This document shows, piece after piece, positions 32,427 to 41,602 of a DNA stretch of 64,000 bases. The stretch is from Salinispora pacifica CNR114 (GTDB lineage Bacteria; Actinomycetota; Actinomycetes; Mycobacteriales; Micromonosporaceae), in contig NZ_KI911467.1 of assembly GCF_000514775.1 (NCBI RefSeq), positions 1-64,000 on the forward strand, read 5' to 3'. Every line of letters begins with the position of its first letter. Position 1 is the stretch's first letter. The position numbers and the translations under genes were made by a program. The notes under the pieces were generated by a model. It was not told the DNA's origin, ran no database searches, and saw only the letters and a list, made by a program, of their open reading frames with translations.

Positions 32427-33575
32427 GTGACGACCACATCCCGGGCGGTTCGCCGAAAGTCTCGGCCGGCCGCGCCGCCGGACCCGGCCCGCCCGTTCCT
32501 GCCCACCACCGAGCAGATTCGCCTGCTCGACCCCGCTGGCACTCCGCTACCGGCGCACCCCGACTACCCGGCGCCCCCGGTGGAGACGCTGGTCGAGCTG
32601 TATCGCCGGATGGTGCTCGGCCGTCGCTTTGACCTGCAGGCCACCGCCCTGACCAAACAGGGTCGGCTCGCCGTCTACCCGTCGGCTCGGGGCCAGGAGG
32701 CATGTCAGGTCGGCGCGATCCTCGCGCTGCGCGACGAGGACTGGGTGTTCCCGACCTATCGCGAGTCGATGGCGTTGACCGCCCGGGGGATCGACCCCGT
32801 CGAGGTGCTGACCCTGCTCCGCGGCGACTGGCACTGTGGTTACGATCCGGCCGTCCGGCGCACCGCCCCGCAGTGCACCCCGTTGGCCACCCAGTGTGTG
32901 CACGCCGCCGGCCTCGCCTACGGCGAGGCGTACCAGGGCCGGGACACGGTGGCACTGGCCTTTCTTGGCGACGGCGCCACCAGCGAGGGTGACTTCCACG
33001 AGGGGGTCAACTTCGCCGCCGTCTTCAAGGCGCCGGTCGTCTACTTCATCCAGAACAACGAGTACGCGATCAGCGTGCCGCTGTCCCGGCAGACCGCCGC
33101 ACCCAGTCTCGCGTACAAGGGCGTCGGGTACGGCGTGCCCAGTGAGCGGGTCGACGGCAACGACCCGGCCGCCGTCCTCGCGGTGCTCACCCGGGCCGTG
33201 GCGCACGCCCGTGCCGGCCACGGCCCCTTCCTGGTGGAGGCGCACACCTACCGGATGGAGCCGCACACCAACGCCGACGACGCCGCCCGCTACCGGGACG
33301 CCGATGAGGTGGCGAGCTGGCAGGACCGGGACCCGGTCGTTCGGCTGGAGACCTACCTGCGGGACCGGGGGGCGTTGGACGACACCACCGTGGCGCGGGT
33401 GGCCGCGCAGGCCGAGGAGTACGCGGCCGCCCTACGCGAGCGGATGCACGACAAGCCGACCGTTGACCCGTTGACGCTCTTCGACCACGTCTACGCCGAA
33501 CCAACGCCGCAGCTGGTCGAACAGCGGGAGCAGGTTCGCGCCGAGTTGGCCGCCGATCAGGAGGGAGCCGGGTGA
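32427..33575 (+). CDS. bkdA: Branched-chain 2-oxoacid dehydrogenase E1 alpha subunit
   Basis: The 382-residue protein carries the thiamine diphosphate motif GDGATSEGDFHEGVNFAAVFKAPVV with the closing NN. It also has ARGQEACQVGAIL, VFPTYRES and the phosphorylation-loop-like YRMEPHTNADDA. It decarboxylates 2-oxoacids from valine, leucine and isoleucine with the beta subunit, feeding branched fatty acid starters. I chose the GTG at 32427, with AGGAGG eight bases upstream. Its TGA overlaps the ATG of the beta subunit gene. Confidence 0.92.
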   Translation: MTTTSRAVRRKSRPAAPPDPARPFLPTTEQIRLLDPAGTPLPAHPDYPAPPVETLVELYRRMVLGRRFDLQATALTKQGRLAVYPSARGQEACQVGAILALRDEDWVFPTYRESMALTARGIDPVEVLTLLRGDWHCGYDPAVRRTAPQCTPLATQCVHAAGLAYGEAYQGRDTVALAFLGDGATSEGDFHEGVNFAAVFKAPVVYFIQNNEYAISVPLSRQTAAPSLAYKGVGYGVPSERVDGNDPAAVLAVLTRAVAHARAGHGPFLVEAHTYRMEPHTNADDAARYRDADEVASWQDRDPVVRLETYLRDRGALDDTTVARVAAQAEEYAAALRERMHDKPTVDPLTLFDHVYAEPTPQLVEQREQVRAELAADQEGAG

Positions 33576-34582
33576 TGGCAGGCATGACCATGGCGAAGGC
33601 GCTCAACGCCGCGCTCGCCGACGCGATGCTCGACGACGATCGGGTGGTCGTCTTCGGCGAGGACGTCGGCCAGCTCGGCGGCGTCTTCCGGATCACCGAC
33701 GGGCTGGCGGCCCGCTTCGGCGACAAGCGCTGCTTCGACACTCCGCTCGCCGAGGCCGGCATCGTCGGCTTTGCAGTCGGCCTCGCCATGTCCGGGCTCC
33801 GGCCGGTGGTGGAGCTGCAGTTCGACGCGTTCGGGTACCCGGCCTTCGAGCAGATCGCCTCGCACGTGGCGAAGCTGCGCAACCGTACCCGAAGCGCACT
33901 GACCGCGCCGATCGTCATCCGGATCCCGTACGCCGGTGGCATCGGCGGGGTGGAGCACCACTGTGACTCCTCGGAGGCGTACTACGCGCACACCCCCGGT
34001 CTGAAGGTCGTCACCCCGGCCACCGTGGCTGATGCCTACTCGCTGCTGCGTTCGGCGATCGACGATCCGGACCCGGTTATCTTCCTGGAGCCGAAGAAGC
34101 TCTACTTCGCCAGCGCCGAGGCGCAGCTACCGGCCCGGACCGAGCCGTTCGGCCGCGCCGTCGTGCGCCGTCCGGGCACTGACGCCACCCTGGTCGCGTA
34201 CGGGCCGGCGGTGCCGGTGGCCCTGGCTGCCGCCGAGGCAGCCCAGGCGGAGGGCCGGGACCTTGAAGTCGTTGACGTACGGACGATCGTGCCGTTCGAC
34301 GACAGCACGATCGCGGCCTCGGTGCGGAAGACGGGTCGGTGCGTGGTGGTCCACGAGGCACAGGGCTTTGCCGGCGTCGGCGCGGAGATCGCCGCGCGGG
34401 TGCAGGAGCGATGCTTCCACTCCCTGCACGCGCCGGTGCTGCGGGTTGCGGGATTGGACATCCCGTACCCGGCGCCGATGCTGGAGCACACCCACCTGCC
34501 GTCGGTGGATCGGGTGCTCGACACGGTGGCCCGCCTCCAGTGGGACGACCAGCCCGACGAGCGGTGGGTGACGGTCGGATGA
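33575..34582 (+). CDS. bkdB: Branched-chain 2-oxoacid dehydrogenase E1 beta subunit
   Basis: The 335-residue protein has the transketolase-like beta-subunit order: VVVFGEDVGQLGGVFRIT, DTPLAEAGIVGFAVGLAMSG, LRPVVELQFDAF, PYAGGIGGVEHHCDS, and a C-terminal domain with VVDVRTIVPFD and VVVHEAQGFAGVGAEI. It forms the E1 heterotetramer with the alpha subunit. Both ends overlap neighbours as ATGA, showing tight translational coupling in bkdABC. Confidence 0.92.
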   Translation: MAGMTMAKALNAALADAMLDDDRVVVFGEDVGQLGGVFRITDGLAARFGDKRCFDTPLAEAGIVGFAVGLAMSGLRPVVELQFDAFGYPAFEQIASHVAKLRNRTRSALTAPIVIRIPYAGGIGGVEHHCDSSEAYYAHTPGLKVVTPATVADAYSLLRSAIDDPDPVIFLEPKKLYFASAEAQLPARTEPFGRAVVRRPGTDATLVAYGPAVPVALAAAEAAQAEGRDLEVVDVRTIVPFDDSTIAASVRKTGRCVVVHEAQGFAGVGAEIAARVQERCFHSLHAPVLRVAGLDIPYPAPMLEHTHLPSVDRVLDTVARLQWDDQPDERWVTVG

Positions 34583-35958
34583 GTGAGCGAGTCTTCCTCC
34601 TACCGGATCTCGGGGAAGGGCTGAGCGAGGCGGAGATCGTCGAGTGGCGGGTCGCCGTGGGCGACACGGTGACGGTGGACCAGGCCGTCGTGGAAGTGGA
34701 GACCGCCAAGGCGGTGGTCGACGTGCCCTGCCCGTACGCCGGACGGGTGGTGGCCCTGCACGGCACGGCGGGCGAGGTGCGGCCGGTCGGCCAGCCCCTG
34801 ATCACCATCGCGTCGCTGGAGGCGGTCGAGGCGGATGGTGCCCCTGGGGGCTCCGGCGCGCCCGTGGTCAACCGTGAGGCGGAGCAGGATGGCTCCGGGA
34901 ACGTCTTGATCGGGTATGGGACCGGCCACGGCGGAGCGGCTCGCCGACGCCGGCCTCGGGTTGCTCGGGCCGCACCGACCAGTGTCGTGTCGAGTGGCGC
35001 CGTACCGCCCGGTGCTGCCCCGAGTGGCGCCGCCCCGACCGGCACTGCCCCGGGTGGCGGCCTCGGGCCAGCGGGCGAGAGCGTTCGGGTCATCTCGCCG
35101 ATCGTGCGGCGGCTGGCGAAGCAGCGCGGCGTTGATTTGGCCGCCCTGCGTGGTAGCGGCCGCGGTGGCGTGATTCGCCGGGCTGATGTGGAGGCCGCCA
35201 CCCCGGCTCCGGGCACTGCGCCCGCCGCGAGCGCCGCGCCGGCGGCGGATGCCGTGCCCGCCGACGGGGATGTGATCGTGCCGTTGACCGGCATCCGCAA
35301 GGTCATCGCCGATAAGCTCTCCCGCAGCCGGCGGGAGATTCCCGAGGTGACGATCTGGGTGGATGCCGACGCGACCGCCCTGCTGGAGACCCGCGCAGCG
35401 ATCAACGCGGCCACCCCGGCCGAACCGGTGAGCATCTTGGCGTTGCTCGCCCGGATCTGCCTCTCTGGGTTGCGGAGATTTCCCCAGCTCAATGCTCGGG
35501 TAGATAGTGGGGCGCAGCGGATCGTCCAGTCCGCCGGGGTGCACCTGGGCATCGCGGCCCAGACCGACCGAGGGCTCGTGGTTCCGGTGCTGCGCGACGC
35601 GCAGCGGCTCACCACCGCCGGGCTGGCCGCCGCGCTGGCCGAGACCACGGCGGCGGCGCGGGCTGGCACGCTGCCACCGACGCGGCTTACCGGCGGGACG
35701 TTCACGCTGAACAACTACGGCGTGTTCGGGGTGGACGGCTCCACGCCGATCATCAACCATCCGGAGGCGGCGCTGCTCGGCGTCGGGCGGATCGTGGACA
35801 AGCCGTGGGTGGTGGACGGGCAGCTTGCGGTACGGAAGGTGACGCAGCTCAGCCTTACTTTCGATCATCGGGTCTGCGACGGCGGGGTGGCGGGCGGCTT
35901 CCTGCGGCATGTCGCGGACTGTGTCGAGCGGCCAGCGGTGCTGATCGCGAACCTCTGA
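34579..35958 (+). CDS. bkdC: Branched-chain 2-oxoacid dehydrogenase E2 (dihydrolipoyl acyltransferase)
   Basis: The 459-residue protein has an N-terminal lipoyl domain (lipoylated Lys in VETAKAVVD, about residue 43). A Pro/Ala-rich linker follows, then an E1/E3-binding domain (SPIVRRLAKQRGVDLAALRGSGRGGVI) and a C-terminal acyltransferase domain with the catalytic DHRVCDGG His. It takes acyl groups from E1 and passes them to CoA. The repeats PSGAAPTGTAPGG lie in the linker. No E3 gene is in the window; E3 is often shared with pyruvate dehydrogenase. A terminator follows at once. Confidence 0.92.
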   Translation: MSERVFLLPDLGEGLSEAEIVEWRVAVGDTVTVDQAVVEVETAKAVVDVPCPYAGRVVALHGTAGEVRPVGQPLITIASLEAVEADGAPGGSGAPVVNREAEQDGSGNVLIGYGTGHGGAARRRRPRVARAAPTSVVSSGAVPPGAAPSGAAPTGTAPGGGLGPAGESVRVISPIVRRLAKQRGVDLAALRGSGRGGVIRRADVEAATPAPGTAPAASAAPAADAVPADGDVIVPLTGIRKVIADKLSRSRREIPEVTIWVDADATALLETRAAINAATPAEPVSILALLARICLSGLRRFPQLNARVDSGAQRIVQSAGVHLGIAAQTDRGLVVPVLRDAQRLTTAGLAAALAETTAAARAGTLPPTRLTGGTFTLNNYGVFGVDGSTPIINHPEAALLGVGRIVDKPWVVDGQLAVRKVTQLSLTFDHRVCDGGVAGGFLRHVADCVERPAVLIANL

Positions 35959-35963
35959 CCAGG

Positions 35964-35987
35964 ACGCGGGGCCCGTAAGCCCCGCGT
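35964..35987 (+). terminator. Terminator of the bkd operon
   Basis: ACGCGGGGC (35964-35972) pairs exactly with GCCCCGCGT (35979-35987) around a CCGTAA loop, five bases after the E2 stop. Confidence 0.78.
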
Positions 35988-36202
35988 TCCGGTCTCCGCC
36001 GCACATTAGGGTGCATTTTGGACAAACGGCCCCGAGTGGCTCGGATATCGACAGTGCACCTGATCGGGGCAGTCTCGGAACAGATAGCACAAAGGTGGAA
36101 ATAAGGGAGGTATTGCGCCGCCGAATTTGTCGAAAATTGCGTTCCCCGGTTGGTGTGGCGGAGAGAATGTGGCGGAGGAGGCGACCAACGGGGGGTGCGC
36201 AC

Positions 36203-37486
36203 ATGACATTCAGGCGGCGAATGACGCTGCTCGCGGTAACTGTCGCGGCCGTATCGGTGGCGCTCGGCGGGTGCACCGTCGGCAAGCGCGAGGAGGCCCG
36301 ACCGGCTCCGCCGGAACTGACCGTGACGCCGGCCGACCGAGCGACGGACGTTCCGATCAGCGCCGAGGTCGGCACCGCGGTCAAGGGCGGGACAATTACC
36401 GCGGTCCGCGTCATCGACGACACGGGGGCCGAGGTGAAGGGGGAGCCCCGGGAGGATGGCTCGACCTGGGTGCCGAGCACGCCGCTGACGCCAGAACGGA
36501 CATACACGGCTGAAATTACCGCTACCGGTGATTCCGGTAAAACAACTACGACTCGGAAGACCACCTTCACTACCGGGCCAAAGTCCACGAAACCGACAAT
36601 TACCAGCACGCTGTACTTCGCGGGTGACCGGACGTACGGAACCGCTATGCCGGTGACCGTCGCGTTCGATCCGCCGATTCCGGAGGAGGCCCGGGCGGCC
36701 GTTCAGCGGCGTTTGTTTGTGCGGACCAATCCGTCCCAGCCGGGGGCGTGGTCCTGGGTGTCCGACGGCAGCCAGGTCTACTACCGGGCACCGGACTTCT
36801 GGCGACCGGGTACGACGATCAGCTTCCGTGCCGGTCTGGAGGGTCTGCCGATCGGTGAGGAGTACGTGGGCGACGCCGACCGGCGGGCGACGTCGAAGAT
36901 CGGTCGCCAGGTCTCTTTGGAGATCGACAACGAGACCAAGCAGATGTCGGTGTTCCAGGACGGAAAGCTGCTGCGGGAGCTACCGGTGAGCCTCGGTAAG
37001 CCGAGCACGCCGACCTCCAGCGGGAAGATGGTGATCATGGAGAAGCATGAGTTCACCACCTTCGACACCCGCGGCTCGGCGGACCCGTACGTGGTGGATG
37101 TCGAGGATGCGCAGCGGCTGACCTGGCAGGGTGAGTTCCTCCACGGCGCGCCCTGGTCGGAGGGCGTCCAGGGGTACCGCAACGTCTCCCATGGCTGTAC
37201 CAACCTCTCGGCCGGCAGCGCCGACTGGCTGATGGGCGTCACCCAGGTCGGCGACCTGGTGACCATCAAGGGCACCGAGGTGACGTTGGGTGAGGGCAAC
37301 GGCTGGACCGCCTGGAACGTGAGCTGGGAGGAGTACGTCAAGGGCAGCGCCCTGCCGGTGCCGGCCAGCCTGAAGCCAAGTCCGGCCGCCCCGAACCCGG
37401 GTGCGGTGGCCGGCGGCTCCCCCGCACCGGTGCCGTCCGAGGGTAGCGGTTCCCCTGCTCCGGAGCCCTCCGTGAGCGGCGGCTGA
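36203..37486 (+). CDS. Lipoprotein L,D-transpeptidase with Ig-like domains
   Basis: The 427-residue protein begins with a lipoprotein signal peptide (lipobox ALGGC, Cys near residue 22). An Ig-like region follows (VTPADRATDVPISAEVGTAVKGGTI, then TLTPERTYTAEITATG). The YkuD catalytic domain is marked by RQVSLEIDNETKQMSVFQDGK and the Cys nucleophile in SHGCTNLSAGSADWL. It ends with a Pro/Ser-rich tail. Such LdtMt2-like enzymes form 3-3 cross-links in peptidoglycan and can resist most beta-lactams except carbapenems. The ATG has GGGGG upstream. The 200 bp ahead of it are A+T-richer and probably hold the promoter. Confidence 0.9.
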   Translation: MTFRRRMTLLAVTVAAVSVALGGCTVGKREEARPAPPELTVTPADRATDVPISAEVGTAVKGGTITAVRVIDDTGAEVKGEPREDGSTWVPSTPLTPERTYTAEITATGDSGKTTTTRKTTFTTGPKSTKPTITSTLYFAGDRTYGTAMPVTVAFDPPIPEEARAAVQRRLFVRTNPSQPGAWSWVSDGSQVYYRAPDFWRPGTTISFRAGLEGLPIGEEYVGDADRRATSKIGRQVSLEIDNETKQMSVFQDGKLLRELPVSLGKPSTPTSSGKMVIMEKHEFTTFDTRGSADPYVVDVEDAQRLTWQGEFLHGAPWSEGVQGYRNVSHGCTNLSAGSADWLMGVTQVGDLVTIKGTEVTLGEGNGWTAWNVSWEEYVKGSALPVPASLKPSPAAPNPGAVAGGSPAPVPSEGSGSPAPEPSVSGG

Positions 37487-37512
37487 CCGTCAGCGCTGAG
37501 GTGACAAGTGTT

Positions 37513-37552
37513 CCCGGGCGTTTCCTCCGGCTCACCGGAGGGAACGCCCGGG
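37513..37552. terminator. Bidirectional terminator between L,D-transpeptidase and FKBP genes
   Basis: An 18-bp stem (37513-37530 with 37535-37552, one T-G wobble) closes on a CTCA loop. It lies between two convergent genes, 18 bp before the FKBP stop. Confidence 0.82.
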
Positions 37553-37570
37553 CCCGGTTGGTCGGACTGG

Positions 37571-37948
37571 TCAGCGGAGGCCGACCAGGTCAACGACGAA
37601 AACCAGCGTCTCGCCCGGCCGAATGACGCCACCGGCGCCGCGGTCGCCGTAGGCGAGGTGCGGCGGAATGGTCAGTCGCCGTCGACCGCCGATCCGCATG
37701 CCGACCACACCCTGGTCCCAGCCGGCGATGACCCGCCCGCCGCCGAGAGGGAACTCGAGCGGCTCGCCACGGTTCCACGATGCGTCGAACTCACGGCCCG
37801 TGGAGTGGGCGACACCGACGTAGTGGACGCGGGCGACCTGCCCGGCCTGCGCCTCCGCGCCCTCGCCGACGGTGATCTCCTCGACGAGGAGGTCGCTCGG
37901 CGGGGCGCCCTCGATCGGTCCCACCTCGGGCTTCGTTGCCTGGTTCAC
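37571..37948 (-). CDS. FKBP-type peptidyl-prolyl isomerase
   Basis: The 125-residue protein has the FKBP fold motifs VARVHYVGVAHSTGREFDASW, PLEFPLGGGRVIAGWDQGVVGMRIGGRRRLTIPPHLAYG and TLVFVVDLVG. It catalyses proline cis-trans isomerisation in the cytosol, with no signal peptide. The GTG at 37948 has AGGAG upstream and gives a standard length; a longer frame has no support. It follows a DoxX gene on the same strand, but a very strong hairpin separates them. Confidence 0.9.
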   Translation of the reverse strand: MNQATKPEVGPIEGAPPSDLLVEEITVGEGAEAQAGQVARVHYVGVAHSTGREFDASWNRGEPLEFPLGGGRVIAGWDQGVVGMRIGGRRRLTIPPHLAYGDRGAGGVIRPGETLVFVVDLVGLR

Positions 37949-38024
37949 CAGCGTCTCCTGTTCTTCGTCGTCCTGCCTGACCTGCCCGATCCTGCCGGAT
38001 CGCCGCTGGCCGACCTGCAGGGGG

Positions 38025-38081
38025 CGGTAACCACGCGGGGCGGGCGTCACCATCGGTGATGCCCGCCCCGCGTGGTTACCG
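38025..38081 (-). terminator. Very long terminator hairpin after doxX
   Basis: A perfect 21-bp stem (38025-38045 with 38061-38081) extends by six more pairs (GTCACC/GGTGAT with one G-T) to a three-base loop, giving about 27 bp in all. It begins six bases after the DoxX stop on the minus strand. Confidence 0.85.
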
Positions 38082-38087
38082 AGATCG

Positions 38088-38642
38088 TCAACGGAGCCAG
38101 GGCATCCGCCGCACGATCGGGAGTCCGGCCCAGGCTCGACCGAGACCCCAGGTGTCACCGGCGTTGAGTAGGGCGATCACCGCCAGTACCGCGGCGTAGA
38201 TCAGGTGATCGTCCATGAACGGGTTGTTCGACGGCGGTAGGACGGCCGTCCACATCAGGACCATGAGTAGTCCGCCGGTCGCGGCGGCGACCCGGATGCC
38301 GATCCCGAGCAGTAGGGCGGCGCCGATGGCCGCCAGACCGATCATGAACAGCCAGTCGGCCCAGGCCGCGCCCGCGATGCTGTTGTAGAAGCCCTGGAAC
38401 GGGCCGGTCGCGCCGAAGCTCAGGAAGCCCTTCGTCGGGCTGCCGCCATTGATCCAGGCGCTGTCGGTCTCGGTCGCCCGCCCCAGCCCGAACAGCTTGT
38501 CGAGAAAGGCCCAGAGGAAGATCCAGCCCAGCGCGAGGCGGGTGCCGGCCAGTACGTAGCGGGCGGCTCGCCCCTGCCCGGTTTCGACCTGGTTCAGGTC
38601 GCTGGTGGTCTCGGCGGCGTTCCGCTTGGTCGTTGCGGTCAT
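38088..38642 (-). CDS. DoxX-family membrane protein
   Basis: The 184-residue protein has four hydrophobic helices: YVLAGTRLALGWIFLWAFLDK, WLFMIGLAAIGAALLLGIG, ATGGLLMVLMWTAVLP and LIYAAVLAVIALLNAGD. The loop FGLGRATETDSAWINGGSPTKGFL is typical of the larger actinobacterial DoxX proteins. Family members are linked to thiosulfate oxidation or redox stress complexes, but the role here is open. I chose the ATG at 38642. It is closed by a strong terminator. Confidence 0.85.
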   Translation of the reverse strand: MTATTKRNAAETTSDLNQVETGQGRAARYVLAGTRLALGWIFLWAFLDKLFGLGRATETDSAWINGGSPTKGFLSFGATGPFQGFYNSIAGAAWADWLFMIGLAAIGAALLLGIGIRVAAATGGLLMVLMWTAVLPPSNNPFMDDHLIYAAVLAVIALLNAGDTWGLGRAWAGLPIVRRMPWLR

Positions 38643-38767
38643 CGTCTCCACGCCCCTTCGTGCTGGTGCCTCGGATCGCACTGCCTGTGGCGCTTCAATT
38701 GGATCGCAGCGCAACGGGTGCGAACAGGGTCAAGTGGGCTCGCCAGCCGGGACCTTGGGCCTGTGGG

Positions 38768-39499
38768 TCAACCCGCCGGGTGGGACACCGGTGCCGCCAG
38801 CTGGGCGGCCAGGACGGCGGGCGCCTCCACCAGAGACGGGCCGTACCACGTCAGGTGGCGACCGGAGACGAGGGCGCACGGTAGCCCGGGGAATGCCTCC
38901 GGCCCATCATCCACAGCGAAACGGTATGGCTCGTCGGGCAACACGACCAGCGTGGGATCCCGGCCGCGTAACTCGTCCAAGGACGGCCGAGGATACCGCT
39001 CGGCGTGGTCGGCGTACAGATTGGTCAGTCCCAGCCGGCGGAGCACGTCCCCGGCGAACGTGTCCCGGCCCAGCGCCACCCACGGGCGCCGCCAGACCGG
39101 CACCACGGCTCGGCGCGGCGGCCGTTCCTCGGGCAGTTCCGCCCAGGCGCGGCGGGCGGAGACCAGCCATTCGGGCTCACCCGGCGAACCCAACTCGGTG
39201 AGGAGCTCGGCCAGCTCGGTGAGGGCCCCATCGACGGTACGAGGGTAGGTGACCCGCACCGGCACCCCCGCCGCCACCAGAGCGTCCGCGTCCTCGCGCC
39301 GGTTCTCCTCGACGTTGAGCAGGACCAGATCCGGCCGGAGCGCGCGTACCCGGTTTAGGTCCGGGTACTTGCTGCCGCCTACCCTGGGCACCTCCAGCCC
39401 CACCGGGTGGGTACACCAGTCGGTGGCACCGACCAGCGCTCCGGGCAGCGTCAACGCCACCGCCTCGGTCAGCGACGGCACCAGGGACACCACCCGCAT
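38768..39499 (-). CDS. BtuF-like helical-backbone metal-receptor protein, no signal peptide
   Basis: The 243-residue protein resembles the periplasmic binding fold of cobalamin/iron receptors: RVVSLVPSLTEAVALTLPGALVGATDWC, VGGSKYPDLNRVRALRPDLVLLNVEENR, GDVLRRLGLTNLYADHAERYP. It starts directly in the fold and has no signal peptide or lipobox. It is probably cytosolic, or the export signal is missing. No transporter genes are adjacent. A role in corrinoid or metal-complex sensing is possible but unproven. It is divergent from the nitroreductase gene, 83 bp away. Confidence 0.8.
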   Translation of the reverse strand: MRVVSLVPSLTEAVALTLPGALVGATDWCTHPVGLEVPRVGGSKYPDLNRVRALRPDLVLLNVEENRREDADALVAAGVPVRVTYPRTVDGALTELAELLTELGSPGEPEWLVSARRAWAELPEERPPRRAVVPVWRRPWVALGRDTFAGDVLRRLGLTNLYADHAERYPRPSLDELRGRDPTLVVLPDEPYRFAVDDGPEAFPGLPCALVSGRHLTWYGPSLVEAPAVLAAQLAAPVSHPAG

Positions 39500-39582
39500 C
39501 TGCTCCGCCTCCTGTCGGCCGTTGCGTCGATCATGCCGGCGCGGGAGTGGCCACCGCCACCCGGGCGGCCGACAATGGCCGG

Positions 39583-40254
39583 ATGTCGCCGAACCGTGCT
39601 GAGCAACCCCCCGCCGTCCGACCGCTCTCCGACTACGGCGTGCCGCCTGCGGCGGCGCTGGCTCGGGCGCGTGGGTTCGCCGATGCGATGGTCCGGCGCC
39701 GTACCGTGCGGGACTTCAGCGAGAAGCCGGTCCCGGAGGGGGTGCTCGAGCAGGCCCTCCGGGCGGCGGCCTCGGCGCCGAGTGGCGCGAACCGCCAGCC
39801 GTGGCGGTTCGTGGTGGTAACCGAACCGGAGCTCAAGCGGCGGCTGCGCATCGCCGCTGAGGCCGAGGAGCGGGTGTTCTACGAGCAGCGCGCGCCGCAG
39901 GAGTGGCTGTCGGCGCTGGCGCCGCTGGGAACGGACGCGAGCAAGCCGTTCCTGGAGACCGCCCCAGCGGTGATCGTCGTCTTCGAGGTCCACCGCGGCC
40001 CACAGAGTCCCCGTCCCTACTACGTCAAGGAGTCGGTGGGGATCGCGGTCGGGCTACTGCTCGCCGGGCTGCACCAGGCTGGCCTCGCCACCCTGACCCA
40101 TACCCCGAGTCCGATGCGCTTCCTCAACGAGTTGTTGGACCGGCCGGCGGAGGAGCGGGGAAATTTGATCATTCCGGTCGGCTACCCGGCGGAGGGAGCG
40201 ACCGTGCCGGACATCTCCCGCAAGCCGCTGGACGAGGTGGTGGTGTGGCGCTGA
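39583..40254 (+). CDS. Nitroreductase-family flavoprotein, IYD-like
   Basis: The 223-residue protein belongs to the nitroreductase fold: RRRTVRDFSEKPVPEGVLEQAL, AASAPSGANRQPWRFVVVT, YYVKESVGIAVGLLLAGLHQAGLATLTHTPSPM and the end PVGYPAEGATVPDISRK. The order and spacing resemble iodotyrosine deiodinase-like members (FMN-dependent reductive dehalogenation), though bacterial substrates are mostly unknown. The frame opens at a GTG at 39547, but the ATG at 39583 gives the usual length. Neither has a strong ribosome binding site. Confidence 0.85.
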   Translation: MSPNRAEQPPAVRPLSDYGVPPAAALARARGFADAMVRRRTVRDFSEKPVPEGVLEQALRAAASAPSGANRQPWRFVVVTEPELKRRLRIAAEAEERVFYEQRAPQEWLSALAPLGTDASKPFLETAPAVIVVFEVHRGPQSPRPYYVKESVGIAVGLLLAGLHQAGLATLTHTPSPMRFLNELLDRPAEERGNLIIPVGYPAEGATVPDISRKPLDEVVVWR

Positions 40255-40268
40255 CCTGCGGCGCGGCT

Positions 40269-41597
40269 TCACCGTCCCCGCGACCGCAGCGGCTGTAGGT
40301 CAGCTCGCCGGCGGTGCGGCCGCTGCGGCCCGGCCGGCTGGGCCGCAGCGGAGGTGGGCAGATCCACTCGCCGACGCAACGGGCTCGCGCCGAGGATCGC
40401 CCAACAGGACACGAGTAGGAGTATCATGGTCCACATAGTGGGACGAAGGCCGATCATGGAAGCAAGGGTGCCGCCCAGCAATGCGCCGAGGGGGATCGTG
40501 CCGTAGTTGACGAACATGGTGGTGGACACGACGCGGCTGAGCAGGTGCGGCGGGGTGTAGGTCTGGCGGAAGCTCGCCGAGACCACGCTACAGACCATCA
40601 CGCCGGTGGCGAGCAGAAGCGAACCGACGACGAAGAGCACGAGCGTCCAGTCATTGCCAACCATCGGTATGAGTAGTCCGAACGGGGAGGCGGCGAGGTG
40701 GCTGAGCAGGATGCTGCGCGCTGTGCCCAGTCGCGTGCAGAGTGGCCGGGCGAGGGTGGCGCCGAGGAGGCCGCCGAGGGCGCCGGTGCTGAGGAGTAGA
40801 CCGGTGAGCCCGGGTGCGACCCCCACCTCTCGGACGAGGAAGAGCACGAGTACGGACTGGTAGCCGATCAGGGCAAGGTTGGCTGCGGACCCGAACGCTG
40901 TGAGGGTGCGTAGGTACGGGTCTCGTAGCGTGAAGCGAAGGCCCTCGAGTACGTCCCGCCGCAGCGACCGACGTGTGGTCAGCCGTGGTTCCGGCGGCTG
41001 CCCAGGGGCCCGGATCAGGGCGAGCATGAGGGTGGCCAGCAGGAAGGTGGCGGCGTTGACCAGTAGGCCGGCGGCTGCGCCGAGCCACTGGGCCAGCAGA
41101 CCCCCGACGCCGGGACCGGCGACCTGGGCAGCGGATGCGCTGCCCTGGAGCCTGGCATTGCCCTCGACGAGGTGACTCGGTCCGACCAGTTCCGGCAGAT
41201 AGACCTGGTAGGCGGTTGTGAAGAAGACCGACGCCACCCCGGCAAGCAGTCCGACCGCCAACAGGTGCGCGACGGTCAACACGTCGAGCACCACCGCGAG
41301 GGGGATGCTGGCGAACGCCCCAGCCGACCCGACGTTGCAGGCCAGCATGACCGTCCGGCGAGGTAGCTGCCCCACCCAGACCCCGGCCGGCAGGCCAAGC
41401 ACCAGCCAGGGCAGCCACACTGAGGCGGTTAGCAAAGCGACGGTGAGCGCGCTCACCTGCAACTCAACGACGCCGATCAGGGGCAGGGCGACCGTGGTGA
41501 CGCTACTGCCGAACTTGCTGGCCGTCTCTCCCAGGAACAACAGCCGGAAGTCTCGATCCGCGAGCAGGCCCCAGCGGCCAGGTGGGCGCGCTGGCAT
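40269..41597 (-). CDS. MFS transporter co-transcribed with an ArsR regulator
   Basis: About 442 residues with 12 membrane helices. The start DRDFRLLFLGETASKFGSSVTTVALPLI and the motif A-like LPAGVWVGQLPRRTVML mark the MFS_3 group of exporters. It begins five bases after the stop of the ArsR-type gene; GAGG overlaps that stop. Regulated drug or metabolite export is likely. The substrate cannot be read. It converges on the nitroreductase gene 14 bp away. Confidence 0.88.
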   Translation of the reverse strand: MPARPPGRWGLLADRDFRLLFLGETASKFGSSVTTVALPLIGVVELQVSALTVALLTASVWLPWLVLGLPAGVWVGQLPRRTVMLACNVGSAGAFASIPLAVVLDVLTVAHLLAVGLLAGVASVFFTTAYQVYLPELVGPSHLVEGNARLQGSASAAQVAGPGVGGLLAQWLGAAAGLLVNAATFLLATLMLALIRAPGQPPEPRLTTRRSLRRDVLEGLRFTLRDPYLRTLTAFGSAANLALIGYQSVLVLFLVREVGVAPGLTGLLLSTGALGGLLGATLARPLCTRLGTARSILLSHLAASPFGLLIPMVGNDWTLVLFVVGSLLLATGVMVCSVVSASFRQTYTPPHLLSRVVSTTMFVNYGTIPLGALLGGTLASMIGLRPTMWTMILLLVSCWAILGASPLRRRVDLPTSAAAQPAGPQRPHRRRADLQPLRSRGR

Positions 41598-41602
41598 GGA
41601 CC

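Noticed and set aside
36001..36202. Possible ydaO-type (c-di-AMP) riboswitch before the L,D-transpeptidase
   Set aside because: Cell-wall genes of actinomycetes often carry one, but the conserved ydaO segments are not present in this leader.
34077..36609. Two very long minus-strand open frames (545 and 669 codons) across bkdC and the next gene
   Set aside because: They are antisense shadows of GC-rich coding DNA. The plus-strand frames contain lipoyl, E2 and L,D-transpeptidase motifs, while these show only Arg/Pro/Ala/Ser bias.
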